DNA from: an uncultured Ruminococcus sp.
Lineage (GTDB): Bacteria; Bacillota; Clostridia; Oscillospirales; Acutalibacteraceae
DNA length: 40,080 bases
Direction of reading: 5' to 3'
Assembly: GCA_902761345.1 (NCBI GenBank)
Contig: CACWKD010000007.1
Span: forward strand, 1-40,080
A program made the translations under genes and the position numbers. A model generated the notes under the pieces. It saw only the letters and a list, made by a program, of their open reading frames with translations. It was not told the origin of the DNA and ran no database searches. This document shows, piece after piece, positions 1-8,033 of the stretch. Each line of letters opens with the position of its first letter. The stretch's first letter is position 1.

Positions 1-107
1 CCCTGCACCCTGCAAACGCCCGTAGGAAGTACCCTTGGGGTGCCTTTTGAAAAAGGTTTGATCGAAAACTTTATTTGGTGTTTTAATAGCACAACGAGTA
101 AATTTAG

Positions 108-136
108 TTGCATTATCAGAAAGATTATGCTATAAT
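108..136 (+). promoter_or_regulatory. sigma-A promoter of yajC
   Basis: A -35 box TTGCAT (108-113) and a perfect -10 box TATAAT (131-136) are separated by 17 bp, about 35 bp before the yajC start codon. The 107 bases before it hold no gene. Bases 1-60 are relatively GC-rich and may be the tail of a dispersed intergenic repeat. Confidence 0.7.
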
Positions 137-171
137 CAAAATCAGGAAAAGAAACAGAAAGGAAGTTTTTT

Positions 172-501
172 ATGGATCAAAGTACAGGACAAATGATACA
201 GCTTATTGTAACGACAGTTCTTATAGTTGTAGCGTTTTATTTTTTCCTCATCAGACCTCAGTCAAAAAAGCAAAAGGAAGAGGAGGAAATGAGAAGTAAC
301 CTTGAAATAGGCGATGAGATCACAACAATAGGCGGTATTGTAGGCAGAGTTGTAAATATCAACGATGACACCGACACAATGGTTATTGAAACAGGTGCAG
401 ACAGAACTAAGATAAAGTTCAAAAAATGGGCTCTTTCTTCTATCAATAACGAAAAATCAGCTTCTGCCGCAAAAAAGGACAAGGAAGAAAAAAAGAAATA
501 A
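172..501 (+). CDS. yajC: Preprotein translocase subunit YajC
   Basis: YajC is a small accessory subunit of the Sec translocon that associates with SecDF in the cytoplasmic membrane. The 109-residue product has the family layout: a short N-terminus, one membrane helix at about residues 8-28 ending in FFLIRPQ, a basic stretch with KKQK, then the soluble core with the conserved pattern GDEITTIGGIVGRVV and a lysine-rich tail. A GGAAG ribosome site precedes the ATG. It has its own strong promoter and a hairpin directly after the stop, so it is probably monocistronic. No secD, secF or tgt gene is visible beside it. Confidence 0.95.
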   Translation: MDQSTGQMIQLIVTTVLIVVAFYFFLIRPQSKKQKEEEEMRSNLEIGDEITTIGGIVGRVVNINDDTDTMVIETGADRTKIKFKKWALSSINNEKSASAAKKDKEEKKK

Positions 502-508
502 TCATATT

Positions 509-531
509 CCCCGACTTTTTCAAGGTCGGGG
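509..531 (+). terminator. stem-loop after yajC
   Basis: CCCCGAC (509-515) pairs with GTCGGGG (525-531), and further pairs are possible in the loop. It begins 7 bases after the yajC stop. The following sequence is only moderately T-rich, so termination may be incomplete. Confidence 0.6.
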
Positions 532-536
532 GATTG

Positions 537-566
537 TTGTATAAATTTCAAGTTGACAGCTATAAT
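537..566 (+). promoter_or_regulatory. putative promoter of the acyltransferase-regulator operon
   Basis: TTGTAT (537-542) and TATAAT (561-566) are spaced 18 bp, immediately after the yajC hairpin and 65 bp before the acyltransferase start. A TTGACA at 553-558 lies only 2 bp from the same -10 box, so it cannot act as its -35 element. Confidence 0.5.
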
Positions 567-630
567 TGAGTGAGTTTTTACATAGAGTATGATCGACCGA
601 TACTTATACTGTCAATATAGGAGTGTAAAA

Positions 631-1695
631 ATGGATATTTTTGCGTTACTGCCCCTTGCCGCAATACTATGTAATATTAAAAATCATAAAAATAATACCG
701 AAATAAAAGAAAACTATTTTTCCAAAACGCAATGTTTGAGCCTGAAAGGCTTTTTTTCATTAATAATTATCTTTCACCACCTATCGCAATCTATAACCAA
801 AGGATCTGTATTCCCATATTATCAATATTTCGGTGTGCTTGGAACAACAGGCTTCTTTTTTATATCGGGATATGGACTCGCCAAACAGTTAAACACTAAA
901 AAAGAGGATTATATAAAAGGCTTTTTACCAAAAAGGCTTGTGACTTTGCTTATACCTTATTTTTTTATGACTGTTGTTTATTATATTTTTCGTCACAAAA
1001 CAGACGGGTATTTATTTAAACAAATATTCATATCGATGGCAAAAGGAAACCCTGTCGTGTCATATTCCTGGTATATTATCACAATTTTATGTCTGTATAT
1101 TATCTTTTTCATTGCGGGAAAGATCTATTGCACAAAACACAAAACGTATGTTTTTATAGGAACTATCATTCTGCTATTGGCATTATACTATGCAGTCTGC
1201 ATAACGCTTCACTTTGGCGGGTGGTGGTACAATACAGTACATACTTTTTTGATAGGCATTTTATGGGTAACATTTGAAGATAAAATATTTACCCTTATAC
1301 AAAAGAAATATGCTCTTTGGACAGCGATATTCGTCACAACGGTCGTTTTTGCACTGTTAATTAAAATTAATGTTCAAAACAATGTTATCCTGAGCCACTT
1401 CACAACGTTACTTATGACTTCTGCGTTCGCACTGCTTATACCTACAATATGTATAAAATTAGATATGAGCAGATGTAACGTATCAGCATTTATAGGTAAG
1501 ATCTCTCTTGAGCTATATTTAATACACGGACTTGCTGTAAAAATGTATAAATATGTCGGATTAGATAAGGAAAATGAAATTCTGTTTTCTTTGTCGGTAA
1601 TATCATTAAGCATATGTTCCGCTGTGATACTGAATTATTGTTTTAACAATATCAACAAAGTTATTTTTAAATCTAAAATCAAAAAGAACTCATAA
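631..1695 (+). CDS. Acyltransferase 3 family membrane protein
   Basis: This is a 354-residue, highly hydrophobic protein with about ten predicted membrane helices. The first helix carries the pair of histidines in IIIFHHLS that marks the acyltransferase-3 (OafA/NodX-like) family, whose members O-acylate cell-surface sugars or other envelope molecules. LIPYFFMT and the late LELYLIHG segment also fit the family. The ATG at 631 was chosen because AGGAG sits 7 bases upstream. An earlier in-frame ATG at 589 has no ribosome site. It ends 30 bp before the Crp-like gene and is probably co-transcribed with it. The substrate cannot be read from the sequence. Confidence 0.85.
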   Translation: MDIFALLPLAAILCNIKNHKNNTEIKENYFSKTQCLSLKGFFSLIIIFHHLSQSITKGSVFPYYQYFGVLGTTGFFFISGYGLAKQLNTKKEDYIKGFLPKRLVTLLIPYFFMTVVYYIFRHKTDGYLFKQIFISMAKGNPVVSYSWYIITILCLYIIFFIAGKIYCTKHKTYVFIGTIILLLALYYAVCITLHFGGWWYNTVHTFLIGILWVTFEDKIFTLIQKKYALWTAIFVTTVVFALLIKINVQNNVILSHFTTLLMTSAFALLIPTICIKLDMSRCNVSAFIGKISLELYLIHGLAVKMYKYVGLDKENEILFSLSVISLSICSAVILNYCFNNINKVIFKSKIKKNS

Positions 1696-1725
1696 CTTGA
1701 TTTTGCAAATATATGGAGTTTTAAA

Positions 1726-2319
1726 ATGAACAAAGCATATTTAATTAACCAACTTAATGACCTTGCTGCAAATTTTGATTTAACATTTGACAATGAAGTA
1801 TTAAGCAAGGTAATAGATTTCTCACAGTTTAAAGTTTTTCCAAAAGGAACTACACTTCAAAGTATCGACGACGATGCAGTAATGGTTGGTATCGTTCTTG
1901 ACGGACTTGTACGCTGTTATTATATAGACAGCAACGGGAACGATATTACAAGAGGTTTTATCGGTGCGGGTAAAATGTGTATGGACGAGAGTATAATCGG
2001 ATACAGCAAGTATATATGTATGTGGGAAACGCTTGAAGAATCCACTTTAATGCTCTGCGAAGCCTCAAAACTGCGTGAATTGATATTAGGCAGCGAAAAA
2101 TTGAAAACTATCTGGATAGAGCTGCTTGAAAGCGCATTACGGTATAAACTGTACAGAGAAAATCAGTTTCTTACGGAAAACGCTTCCGAAAGATATTTGC
2201 ACTTTAAAAAAATGTATTCTCATCTAAGCAAAAGCATTTCACAGAAACACATTGCTACATATTTGGGGATAACACCGGAATCGCTGAGCAGAATAAAACG
2301 TACTATAAAAGACGACTAA
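1726..2319 (+). CDS. Crp/Fnr family transcriptional regulator
   Basis: The 197-residue protein has an N-terminal cyclic-nucleotide-binding-like beta-barrel (about residues 20-125) and a C-terminal winged helix-turn-helix. The recognition segment reads HIATYLGITPESLSRIKR, the classic Crp-type helix near residues 175-192. The conserved glycines of a cAMP pocket are not clearly present and no cysteine cluster of an FNR iron-sulfur type is evident, so the effector is unknown. A GGAG site precedes the ATG. It follows the acyltransferase gene in the same direction and may regulate that operon. A bidirectional terminator follows. Confidence 0.85.
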   Translation: MNKAYLINQLNDLAANFDLTFDNEVLSKVIDFSQFKVFPKGTTLQSIDDDAVMVGIVLDGLVRCYYIDSNGNDITRGFIGAGKMCMDESIIGYSKYICMWETLEESTLMLCEASKLRELILGSEKLKTIWIELLESALRYKLYRENQFLTENASERYLHFKKMYSHLSKSISQKHIATYLGITPESLSRIKRTIKDD

Positions 2320-2324
2320 ACAAA

Positions 2325-2367
2325 AATACCGCTGAGATAGTACAAACTATCAAAGCGGTATTTTTTT
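2325..2367. terminator. bidirectional rho-independent terminator
   Basis: AATACCGCT (2325-2333) pairs with AGCGGTATT (2354-2362), with an inner GATAG/CTATC stem. A T7 run follows on the plus strand, and an A-run at 2322-2326 provides a T-run for the minus strand. It separates the convergent Crp gene and the minus-strand genes. Confidence 0.85.
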
Positions 2368-2368
2368 A

Positions 2369-2689
2369 TTATTTATAGTAATAGTACCAGTTACCTTTAT
2401 AATCCCTGTCGCACTCCTCCTGAGATGCAAACACACATTCCCTTATCCCCTCTTCGGGATATCCGTATTCACGCATTTTCTCTATATGATAATTCTCTAT
2501 CTCTTCCAAAAGACCGCTTTTCTCGGCGTCTTTAAGCTCCTTTTCCGTCTTAAAAATATACGATACAAAATAATTTTCAGGCTCTATATATGCTCCGAAT
2601 TCGAGAGAGCTAAGTATTTGCGGATAAGTTTCCGTAACCTCGTCTTTTACTTTGTGCACAATATTTTTCCAGTTTTTGTTTTCTTCCAT
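2369..2689 (-). CDS. Hypothetical protein downstream of the V-ATPase operon
   Basis: This is a 106-residue acidic, soluble protein with no membrane helix and no family I recognise. It is rich in glutamate, lysine and tyrosine and ends in a run of four tyrosines and a lysine. The ATG at 2689 is preceded by GGAGGTG at good spacing. An upstream in-frame ATG at 2722 would fall inside the hairpin after atpD and lacks a ribosome site. It is the last gene before the shared terminator and lies 70 bp after atpD. It may be read through from the ATPase operon, but a functional link is not shown. Confidence 0.65.
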   Translation of the reverse strand: MEENKNWKNIVHKVKDEVTETYPQILSSLEFGAYIEPENYFVSYIFKTEKELKDAEKSGLLEEIENYHIEKMREYGYPEEGIRECVFASQEECDRDYKGNWYYYYK

Positions 2690-2715
2690 TTTTTCACCTC
2701 CGCTAAATCTATGCA

Positions 2716-2755
2716 TAAGCACCGCCTATATTGTTATGCTTATAAACGGTGCTTA
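2716..2755 (-). terminator. stem-loop after the V-ATPase operon
   Basis: TAAGCACCG (2716-2724) and CGGTGCTTA (2747-2755) form a 9-bp stem starting 3 bases after the atpD stop codon. There is no T-run on the minus strand, so it may be a weak terminator or an mRNA 3' stabiliser. Confidence 0.5.
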
Positions 2756-2758
2756 TTA

Positions 2759-3388
2759 TTATTCGCTCTCGGCTGCTGCCTGTTTTTGACGTTTGATTAC
2801 TTTAAGACGCGAGAACTCCTCTCTGTCCTTTTCGTCAAGCGCGTCTGTAATGTACTTTACTGTACCCTCAAAGCGTGGTATCATAATATTCTTTAGTGCA
2901 TTGGCACGACGCTGAGTTGTACTTATTGCAGTTGCAAGTCTATACACGCTGTTTTCTATCTCTGCAAGCTGTGCAGTAAGATATTTTACCTCCATAAATT
3001 TCTGCTGCGCACTGTCAAGAATAGAGTTGGTTGTGTATAAGCCATACTGCAAATCCAGTCCGTCTTTCTCCTCGATAGCAACTATCGGTATCTCAACTCC
3101 CATTACGCTTCTGTATGACAGCGTGAGTGAGTCCTCCTCCTCTATCGAACGTGATATCTCGTCACAAAAGCCTAAGGTAATATTCGCTGTTTCAAGCGCA
3201 AGATATGCTTCTTCATAAGCCTTATCTATCTTGCTCTGTATTGATTTTGACTTATCTATAAGCGACATCAGCTCTCTGATAAGAATATTTCTTTTCTTGT
3301 CGAGAAGTTCATAACCCAGTCGGGATAATTCCAATGACTTTTTGGAATTCATCAGATTACCTTTGGTAGGTACTGCCTGTACTGCCAT
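2759..3388 (-). CDS. atpD: V/A-type ATPase subunit D (central stalk)
   Basis: Subunit D forms the coiled-coil rotor shaft that turns inside the A3B3 head. The 209-residue product has the family N-terminus with TKGNLM and LLDKKRNILIRELM, then long charged helices and RRANALKNIMIPRFE near residues 160-175, the D-subunit signature. The ATG follows GAGGTGATA. It is the last structural gene of the operon, 15 bp after atpB. Length is normal for the family (about 200-215). Confidence 0.95.
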   Translation of the reverse strand: MAVQAVPTKGNLMNSKKSLELSRLGYELLDKKRNILIRELMSLIDKSKSIQSKIDKAYEEAYLALETANITLGFCDEISRSIEEEDSLTLSYRSVMGVEIPIVAIEEKDGLDLQYGLYTTNSILDSAQQKFMEVKYLTAQLAEIENSVYRLATAISTTQRRANALKNIMIPRFEGTVKYITDALDEKDREEFSRLKVIKRQKQAAAESE

Positions 3389-3403
3389 TATATCACCTCA
3401 CGA

Positions 3404-4786
3404 TTATTCCTCAGCAGACTTATAATACTTATCAAGTATCTTATCATCAACACGATCAAGCTCACCTCTCGGGAGAAGTCCTAAAAGCTCCCAGCCCAGA
3501 TCAAGACTTTGTTCAATAGTACGGTTCTCCGTAAATTTCTGACTTACAAACCTTGACTCAAACTGTTCACCGAACACAAGATACTTTTTATCTATCGGAG
3601 AAAGCTCCTCAGCGCCTATTACAGATGCCAGACTTCTTGCGTCTATAACCTTTGCATACGATGAGAAAAGCTGGTTTGCAAGCGCCTGATGATCTGCTCT
3701 TGTATAGCCCTCGCCTATTCCGTCTTTCATAAGACGTGACAGTGACGGCAGAATATCTATTGGCGGATAAATCCCCTGTCCCTGTAATCCTCTGTCAAGA
3801 ACTATCTGTCCTTCGGTAATGTATCCCGTAAGATCCGGTACAGGGTGGGTAATGTCGTCATTAGGCATTGTGAGTATCGGAATTTGCGTTACGCTGCCCT
3901 TACTTCCCTTTATCATTCCCGCACGCTCATACAATGACGCAAGGTCTGAATACAAATAACCCGGATAACCTTTTCTGCCCGGAATTTCTCCCTTTGATGA
4001 ACTAAACTCTCTGAGCGCTTCCGCATAAGACGTCATATCAGTCATAATTACAAGAACGTGCATATCAAGCTCAAATGCAAGATACTCCGCAACTGTCAAC
4101 GCACACTTTGGTGTAAGTATTCTTTCGATTATAGGGTCGTTTGCAAGATTTAAAAGCATTACAACCTTATTCATAACGCCAAACTCTTCAAAGCTCCTCT
4201 TAAAATAATCCGCAACGTCATTCTTTACACCCATCGCTGCAAATACTACGCAAAAGCCTTTTCCGTCATCGTCCGCAATTTTTGCCTGACGAACTATCTG
4301 TACAGCAAGCTCGTTGTGTTTCATACCTGAGCCTGAAAATATCGGCAGCTTCTGTCCTCTGATAAGCGTGATAAGAGTATCTATCGTTGAAATACCTGTA
4401 TTTATATAGTTTTTCGGATATACTCTCGATACAGGATTCAGAGGTGTTCCGTTAATATTTGCTTTCTTCTCGGGGTAAATATCTCCCAATCCGTCTATCG
4501 GCTTACCCGAACCGTTTAATATTCTGCCGATAATCTCTCTTGACAATGGCATTTCCATCGGTTTGCCTGTAAGTCTTGTTCGTGTATTTTTAAGAGATAT
4601 ATTCCTTGTGCTTTCAAAAACCTGTATTACTACTCTGTCGCCGTCCATCTGTACAATTCTTCCCTGTCGAATTGTACCGTCGTCAAGTCTTATGTCAACA
4701 ATCTCCTCATTGAATGCACCTTGAACTCCTTCAAGAACGATGAGAGAACCGTTTATTTCTTTTACTCCAACATAATCTAAAACCAT
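3404..4786 (-). CDS. atpB: V/A-type ATPase subunit B
   Basis: This is the non-catalytic nucleotide-binding subunit that alternates with A in the V1/A1 head. The 460-residue product shows [16 protein letters not shown] at the N-terminus and [14 protein letters not shown] at the position of the degenerate P-loop. It also has [17 protein letters not shown] and [16 protein letters not shown], all typical of B chains, and the C-terminal domain that contacts the rotor. The P-loop lacks a canonical GKT, as expected. The ATG lies downstream of AAAGGA. It lies 30 bp after atpA. Confidence 0.96.
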   Translation of the reverse strand: MVLDYVGVKEINGSLIVLEGVQGAFNEEIVDIRLDDGTIRQGRIVQMDGDRVVIQVFESTRNISLKNTRTRLTGKPMEMPLSREIIGRILNGSGKPIDGLGDIYPEKKANINGTPLNPVSRVYPKNYINTGISTIDTLITLIRGQKLPIFSGSGMKHNELAVQIVRQAKIADDDGKGFCVVFAAMGVKNDVADYFKRSFEEFGVMNKVVMLLNLANDPIIERILTPKCALTVAEYLAFELDMHVLVIMTDMTSYAEALREFSSSKGEIPGRKGYPGYLYSDLASLYERAGMIKGSKGSVTQIPILTMPNDDITHPVPDLTGYITEGQIVLDRGLQGQGIYPPIDILPSLSRLMKDGIGEGYTRADHQALANQLFSSYAKVIDARSLASVIGAEELSPIDKKYLVFGEQFESRFVSQKFTENRTIEQSLDLGWELLGLLPRGELDRVDDKILDKYYKSAEE

Positions 4787-4816
4787 TCCTTATTCATTCC
4801 TTTCTTCTAAAGTGCA

Positions 4817-6589
4817 TTAATTAAATTCGGCTGTCAATGTTGAGTTGAGAGCCTCGTCTATTTCCTTTTCATAATCCTTGAACATCTCGGGCTTGTCGTT
4901 GGGAATATCATACTTCATCTTTGTAAGCTTATCAAATAATCCAAGTGAAGTTATCCTTGAAATCGGTATATTTCTTGTAATAAGCTCCTGCGCCACCTCG
5001 TGAAGATGAAGTATAGTTTTCATCATAAGCTGCTGCTTTTCAAGCGGTACATATGTATCGTCCTTATGGAAAGCATTCTGCTGTAAAAATCCTACTCGTA
5101 TAACCCTTGCCGTTTCTATTATCAGCTTTTGGTCGTCGGGAAGTACGTCTGCGCCGATAAGCTTTACAATCTCCATAAGCTTATTTTCTTCCTGCAAAAT
5201 CGCATTTATCTTTGAACGGTACTCTATAAACTCACGTCCGAGATTTTTCTCAAACCACGGGTCAAGGTCTGTAAAATACTCGCTGTAGCTGGTCATCCAG
5301 TTTATAGCAGGATAGTGACGCGCGTATGCAAGAGCCTTATCCAACGCCCAGAAACATCTTGTAAATCTCTTTGTGTTCTGTGTTACAGGCTCGGAGAAAT
5401 CTGCTCCCTGCGGCGATACAGCTCCGATTACAGTTACAGAGCCCTCTGTTCCGTTTAAATTCTCTACTCTTGCAGCTCTCTCATAGAACTCGGACAATCT
5501 TGACGGAAGATACGCAGGGAAACCCTCCTCCGCAGGCATTTCTTCAAGTCGTCCCGAAATCTCTCTTAAAGCCTCTGCCCAACGTGATGTTGAGTCTGCC
5601 ATAATTGCGCAGTGATAGCCCATATCTCTGTAATACTCCGCAAGAGTAATTCCTGTGTAAATAGACGCCTCTCTAGCTGCAACAGGCATATTTGAAGTGT
5701 TTGCTATAAGTACCGTTCTGTCTGTCATCGGTCTGCCCGACTTCGGGTCGATAAGCTCGCCAAACTCTTGAAGCACCTGACTCATCTCGTTTCCACGCTC
5801 ACCGCAGCCTACATATACGATAATATCAGCGTCGCACCACTTAGCAAGCTGGTGCTGGGTCATCGTCTTTCCTGCTCCAAATCCTCCCGGAACAGCCGCT
5901 GTACCGCCCTTTGATATAGGCAGCAAAGTATCTATTACTCTCTGTCCCGTAATAAGCGGTACATCGGCAGGCAGCTTTTGTCTGACAGGGCGAGGTGTTC
6001 TGATAGGCCACTTCTGACACAGTGTAAGGTCGTGAGTTTTACCCTCGCTGTCCTTGAGTACAGCTACCGTTTCATTTATGCTGTACTTGCCGTCCTTATT
6101 TACTTTAACTATCTCTCCGCTCAAATTCGGAGGTACCATTACTTTATGTTCGATTATTCTTGTTTCGGGCAAAGTCGCATATATATCTCCGCCCGTAACC
6201 TTATCGCCTTTTTTAACGGTTATATGTACGTCCCACTTTTTATTCTCGTCAAGCGGTGATACTGCCGCTCCTCTTGAAATAAACGCGCCTTTTGTTATTG
6301 CCTCTATTTCCTTTAAAGGACGCTCAATGCCGTCAAAAATATTGTCCATTATTCCGGGGCCTAAGGTTACATTCATCGGCGCTCCTGTTCCTACAACCTC
6401 ATCGCCCGGCTTTAGTCCGGTTGTTTCCTCATAAACCTGTATAGTTGTTGCCTTGTCGGTTATCTTAATTACTTCGCCCACAAGCCTTTCCTTGCCTACA
6501 TAAACCATTTCCATCATAGAAAAAGTACGGCTGTTTTTTACGGTAACGACAGGACCGTTTATTCCGAAAATAACATCTTTATTTTCCAA
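4817..6589 (-). CDS. atpA: V/A-type ATPase catalytic subunit A
   Basis: This is the catalytic subunit that hydrolyses or makes ATP in the head. The 590-residue product has a Walker A loop GGFGAGKT at residues 235-242, the A-chain-specific non-homologous insert at roughly 115-190, and the catalytic-site segments YVGCGERGNEM and MADSTSRWAEALRE. The usual loop reads GPFGSGKT, so this is a mild variant that keeps the key glycines, lysine and threonine. It starts with TTG, chosen because GGGAGC lies 8 bases upstream and the N-terminus matches the family. It lies between atpE and atpB. Confidence 0.96.
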   Translation of the reverse strand: MENKDVIFGINGPVVTVKNSRTFSMMEMVYVGKERLVGEVIKITDKATTIQVYEETTGLKPGDEVVGTGAPMNVTLGPGIMDNIFDGIERPLKEIEAITKGAFISRGAAVSPLDENKKWDVHITVKKGDKVTGGDIYATLPETRIIEHKVMVPPNLSGEIVKVNKDGKYSINETVAVLKDSEGKTHDLTLCQKWPIRTPRPVRQKLPADVPLITGQRVIDTLLPISKGGTAAVPGGFGAGKTMTQHQLAKWCDADIIVYVGCGERGNEMSQVLQEFGELIDPKSGRPMTDRTVLIANTSNMPVAAREASIYTGITLAEYYRDMGYHCAIMADSTSRWAEALREISGRLEEMPAEEGFPAYLPSRLSEFYERAARVENLNGTEGSVTVIGAVSPQGADFSEPVTQNTKRFTRCFWALDKALAYARHYPAINWMTSYSEYFTDLDPWFEKNLGREFIEYRSKINAILQEENKLMEIVKLIGADVLPDDQKLIIETARVIRVGFLQQNAFHKDDTYVPLEKQQLMMKTILHLHEVAQELITRNIPISRITSLGLFDKLTKMKYDIPNDKPEMFKDYEKEIDEALNSTLTAEFN

Positions 6590-6625
6590 TCGTTTCAGCT
6601 CCCTTATTACATTTCCGCAGTGCGG

Positions 6626-7219
6626 TTACTCTACCGTAAAGCCCGACTCTGCAACAAATCTCTTTTTCTGTATCTCAAGCTTAGTATCTAATGTTTCGTC
6701 AAGCATAATTGACATTTCGGCACAATTCGCTTTAATACCGCCAAGACGTATAGTATCATCTGGCTGTACCGTACAGTTCTTTATATATTTTTTAACAACG
6801 GGTGTATAGCTTACATCTCTGCTGCTCAAATATACGACTGTTTCCGCATCTCCTACATAAGCTCCGATAGCTTTGGCGGATTCCTCGATATATCCCTTAT
6901 ATTTATTGCTTTTTACAAAATTGCAGATTTTTTTCTCCGCCTCTGCAAAAAGCGATTCAACCATCTTGTTCCTCTTGCCAAAAAGCTCACGTTTTACGGC
7001 TGTTTCCTTTTGTGACTTCTCCTTTGCAAGAGCTGCCGTAAAGCTTGCTTTCTCTGTCTGTATAAATGCAAAGGCTGCTGCCGTACCCTCTTCGTTGGCA
7101 CGGGCGAGCTGTTCCTCACGGAAAGCCTCAACCTCTGCTCTCATTGCATTTTTCTGCTCCTCGGCGTATTTTTCTATCGCCTGCAAAAAGCTGTTTGTTT
7201 TACTGTTAGCATCTATCAT
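6626..7219 (-). CDS. atpE: V/A-type ATPase subunit E (peripheral stalk)
   Basis: Subunit E pairs with the G/H-type subunit to form the peripheral stalk that holds the head against the membrane stator. The 197-residue product starts with a long charged alanine/glutamate-rich helix (about residues 10-100). It ends in a globular domain that contains GGIKANCAEMSIMLDETLDT, typical of E subunits. The ATG at 7219 is preceded by GGGAGG. A TTG at 7243 in the same frame overlaps the end of atpF and is less likely. The gene follows atpF by 16 bp. Confidence 0.9.
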   Translation of the reverse strand: MIDANSKTNSFLQAIEKYAEEQKNAMRAEVEAFREEQLARANEEGTAAAFAFIQTEKASFTAALAKEKSQKETAVKRELFGKRNKMVESLFAEAEKKICNFVKSNKYKGYIEESAKAIGAYVGDAETVVYLSSRDVSYTPVVKKYIKNCTVQPDDTIRLGGIKANCAEMSIMLDETLDTKLEIQKKRFVAESGFTVE

Positions 7220-7235
7220 AGATATACGCCTCCCG

Positions 7236-7547
7236 TCAGTCAATCTTTATTCCGATAGCGTCATGAACATACTTTGTGATCGATTCACCCGTACGTCCGT
7301 TTCCGTGTCGGTCGGGAATTTCAACTATCAGCGGCTGCCTTGAATTAAGCTTATAGTCCATGATCAATTCGGGACATAACGCTACAAGCGTTGCAGTCAT
7401 CAATACTACCGCAACATCTTGCCGCTGCATAGTTTCTTTCAGAGTTTCCCTGACCTCTTCCTCGGTATGTATTACAACTCCGTCAATTCCCGACAGTCTC
7501 ATACCCATAAGCGTATCAACATTATCGCTTATCAAGAAAAATTTCAT
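7236..7547 (-). CDS. atpF: V/A-type ATPase subunit F
   Basis: This small central-stalk subunit is thought to modulate rotation. The 103-residue protein has the family's Rossmann-like form: an N-terminal strand MKFFLISDNVDTLMGMRLSG, a middle strand with VAVVLMTATLV, and the strand QPLIVEIPDR before the C-terminal helix. Those motifs and its place between K and E identify it. GGGAG precedes the ATG. This is subunit F (called NtpG in Enterococcus), not the peripheral-stalk NtpF. Confidence 0.92.
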   Translation of the reverse strand: MKFFLISDNVDTLMGMRLSGIDGVVIHTEEEVRETLKETMQRQDVAVVLMTATLVALCPELIMDYKLNSRQPLIVEIPDRHGNGRTGESITKYVHDAIGIKID

Positions 7548-7574
7548 ACCGTGTCACTCCCTGTAAAAGCCTTA

Positions 7575-8000
7575 TTAACCGAGCTTCGAGAGAATAAGAA
7601 TAGATACGAGCATTCCGTAAAGCGCAACGCCTTCACCGAGAGCAACGAAAATAAGCGATTTACCGAAGTTTTTGCTGTCCTCGCTTGTAGCGCCGATAGC
7701 GGCAGGAGCAGCGTATCCAACAGCAATACCGCCGCCGATACATGAAAGACCTGTTGCAATTGCAGCGCCGATATAACCCATACCCATGGAGCTTGCTGCT
7801 GCCTCTGTTACAGCCTCTGTATCACCTGCGGCGCTTGCTATCATCGGGCAAAGAAAGCAAGCTATAAATACTGTGCAGAATGAAGCTATCTGCATATACA
7901 CAGCCTTTTTTCTTTTGCAGCCTCTCTGTACTGCTCTGTTTGAAAGATAAACCGATACTATACCAAAAATCACAGGGATCGAAAGAAAAATGAAATCCAT
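7575..8000 (-). CDS. atpK: V/A-type ATPase membrane rotor subunit K (c-ring)
   Basis: This proteolipid forms the ion-carrying ring. The 141-residue product has four hydrophobic segments. The last two form the typical c-type hairpin: glycine-rich GLSCIGGGIAVGYAAP, a loop, then LIFVALGEGVALYGM with the ion-binding glutamate in GEG. The first two helices (FIFLSIPVIFGIV, IASFCTVFIACFLC) are an N-terminal extension common in clostridial homologues. I see no glutamine in the inner helix like those that coordinate sodium in Enterococcus NtpK, which slightly favours proton coupling. This is uncertain. AGGAGG precedes the ATG. Confidence 0.9.
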   Translation of the reverse strand: MDFIFLSIPVIFGIVSVYLSNRAVQRGCKRKKAVYMQIASFCTVFIACFLCPMIASAAGDTEAVTEAAASSMGMGYIGAAIATGLSCIGGGIAVGYAAPAAIGATSEDSKNFGKSLIFVALGEGVALYGMLVSILILSKLG

Positions 8001-8033
8001 AATAAAAACCTCCTAATATATTGACAAACTTAA

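Noticed and set aside
1-60. Partial gene at the left edge
   Set aside because: No frame shows a recognisable protein. It looks like the end of an intergenic repeat and is too short to assign.
258-551. Minus-strand reading frame opposite yajC
   Set aside because: It overlaps a clear yajC gene, has a Phe/Ser-rich shadow translation and no ribosome site.
553-566. TTGACA directly before TATAAT as a promoter
   Set aside because: The spacing is 2 bp. The -10 box is better paired with TTGTAT at 537-542 (18 bp).
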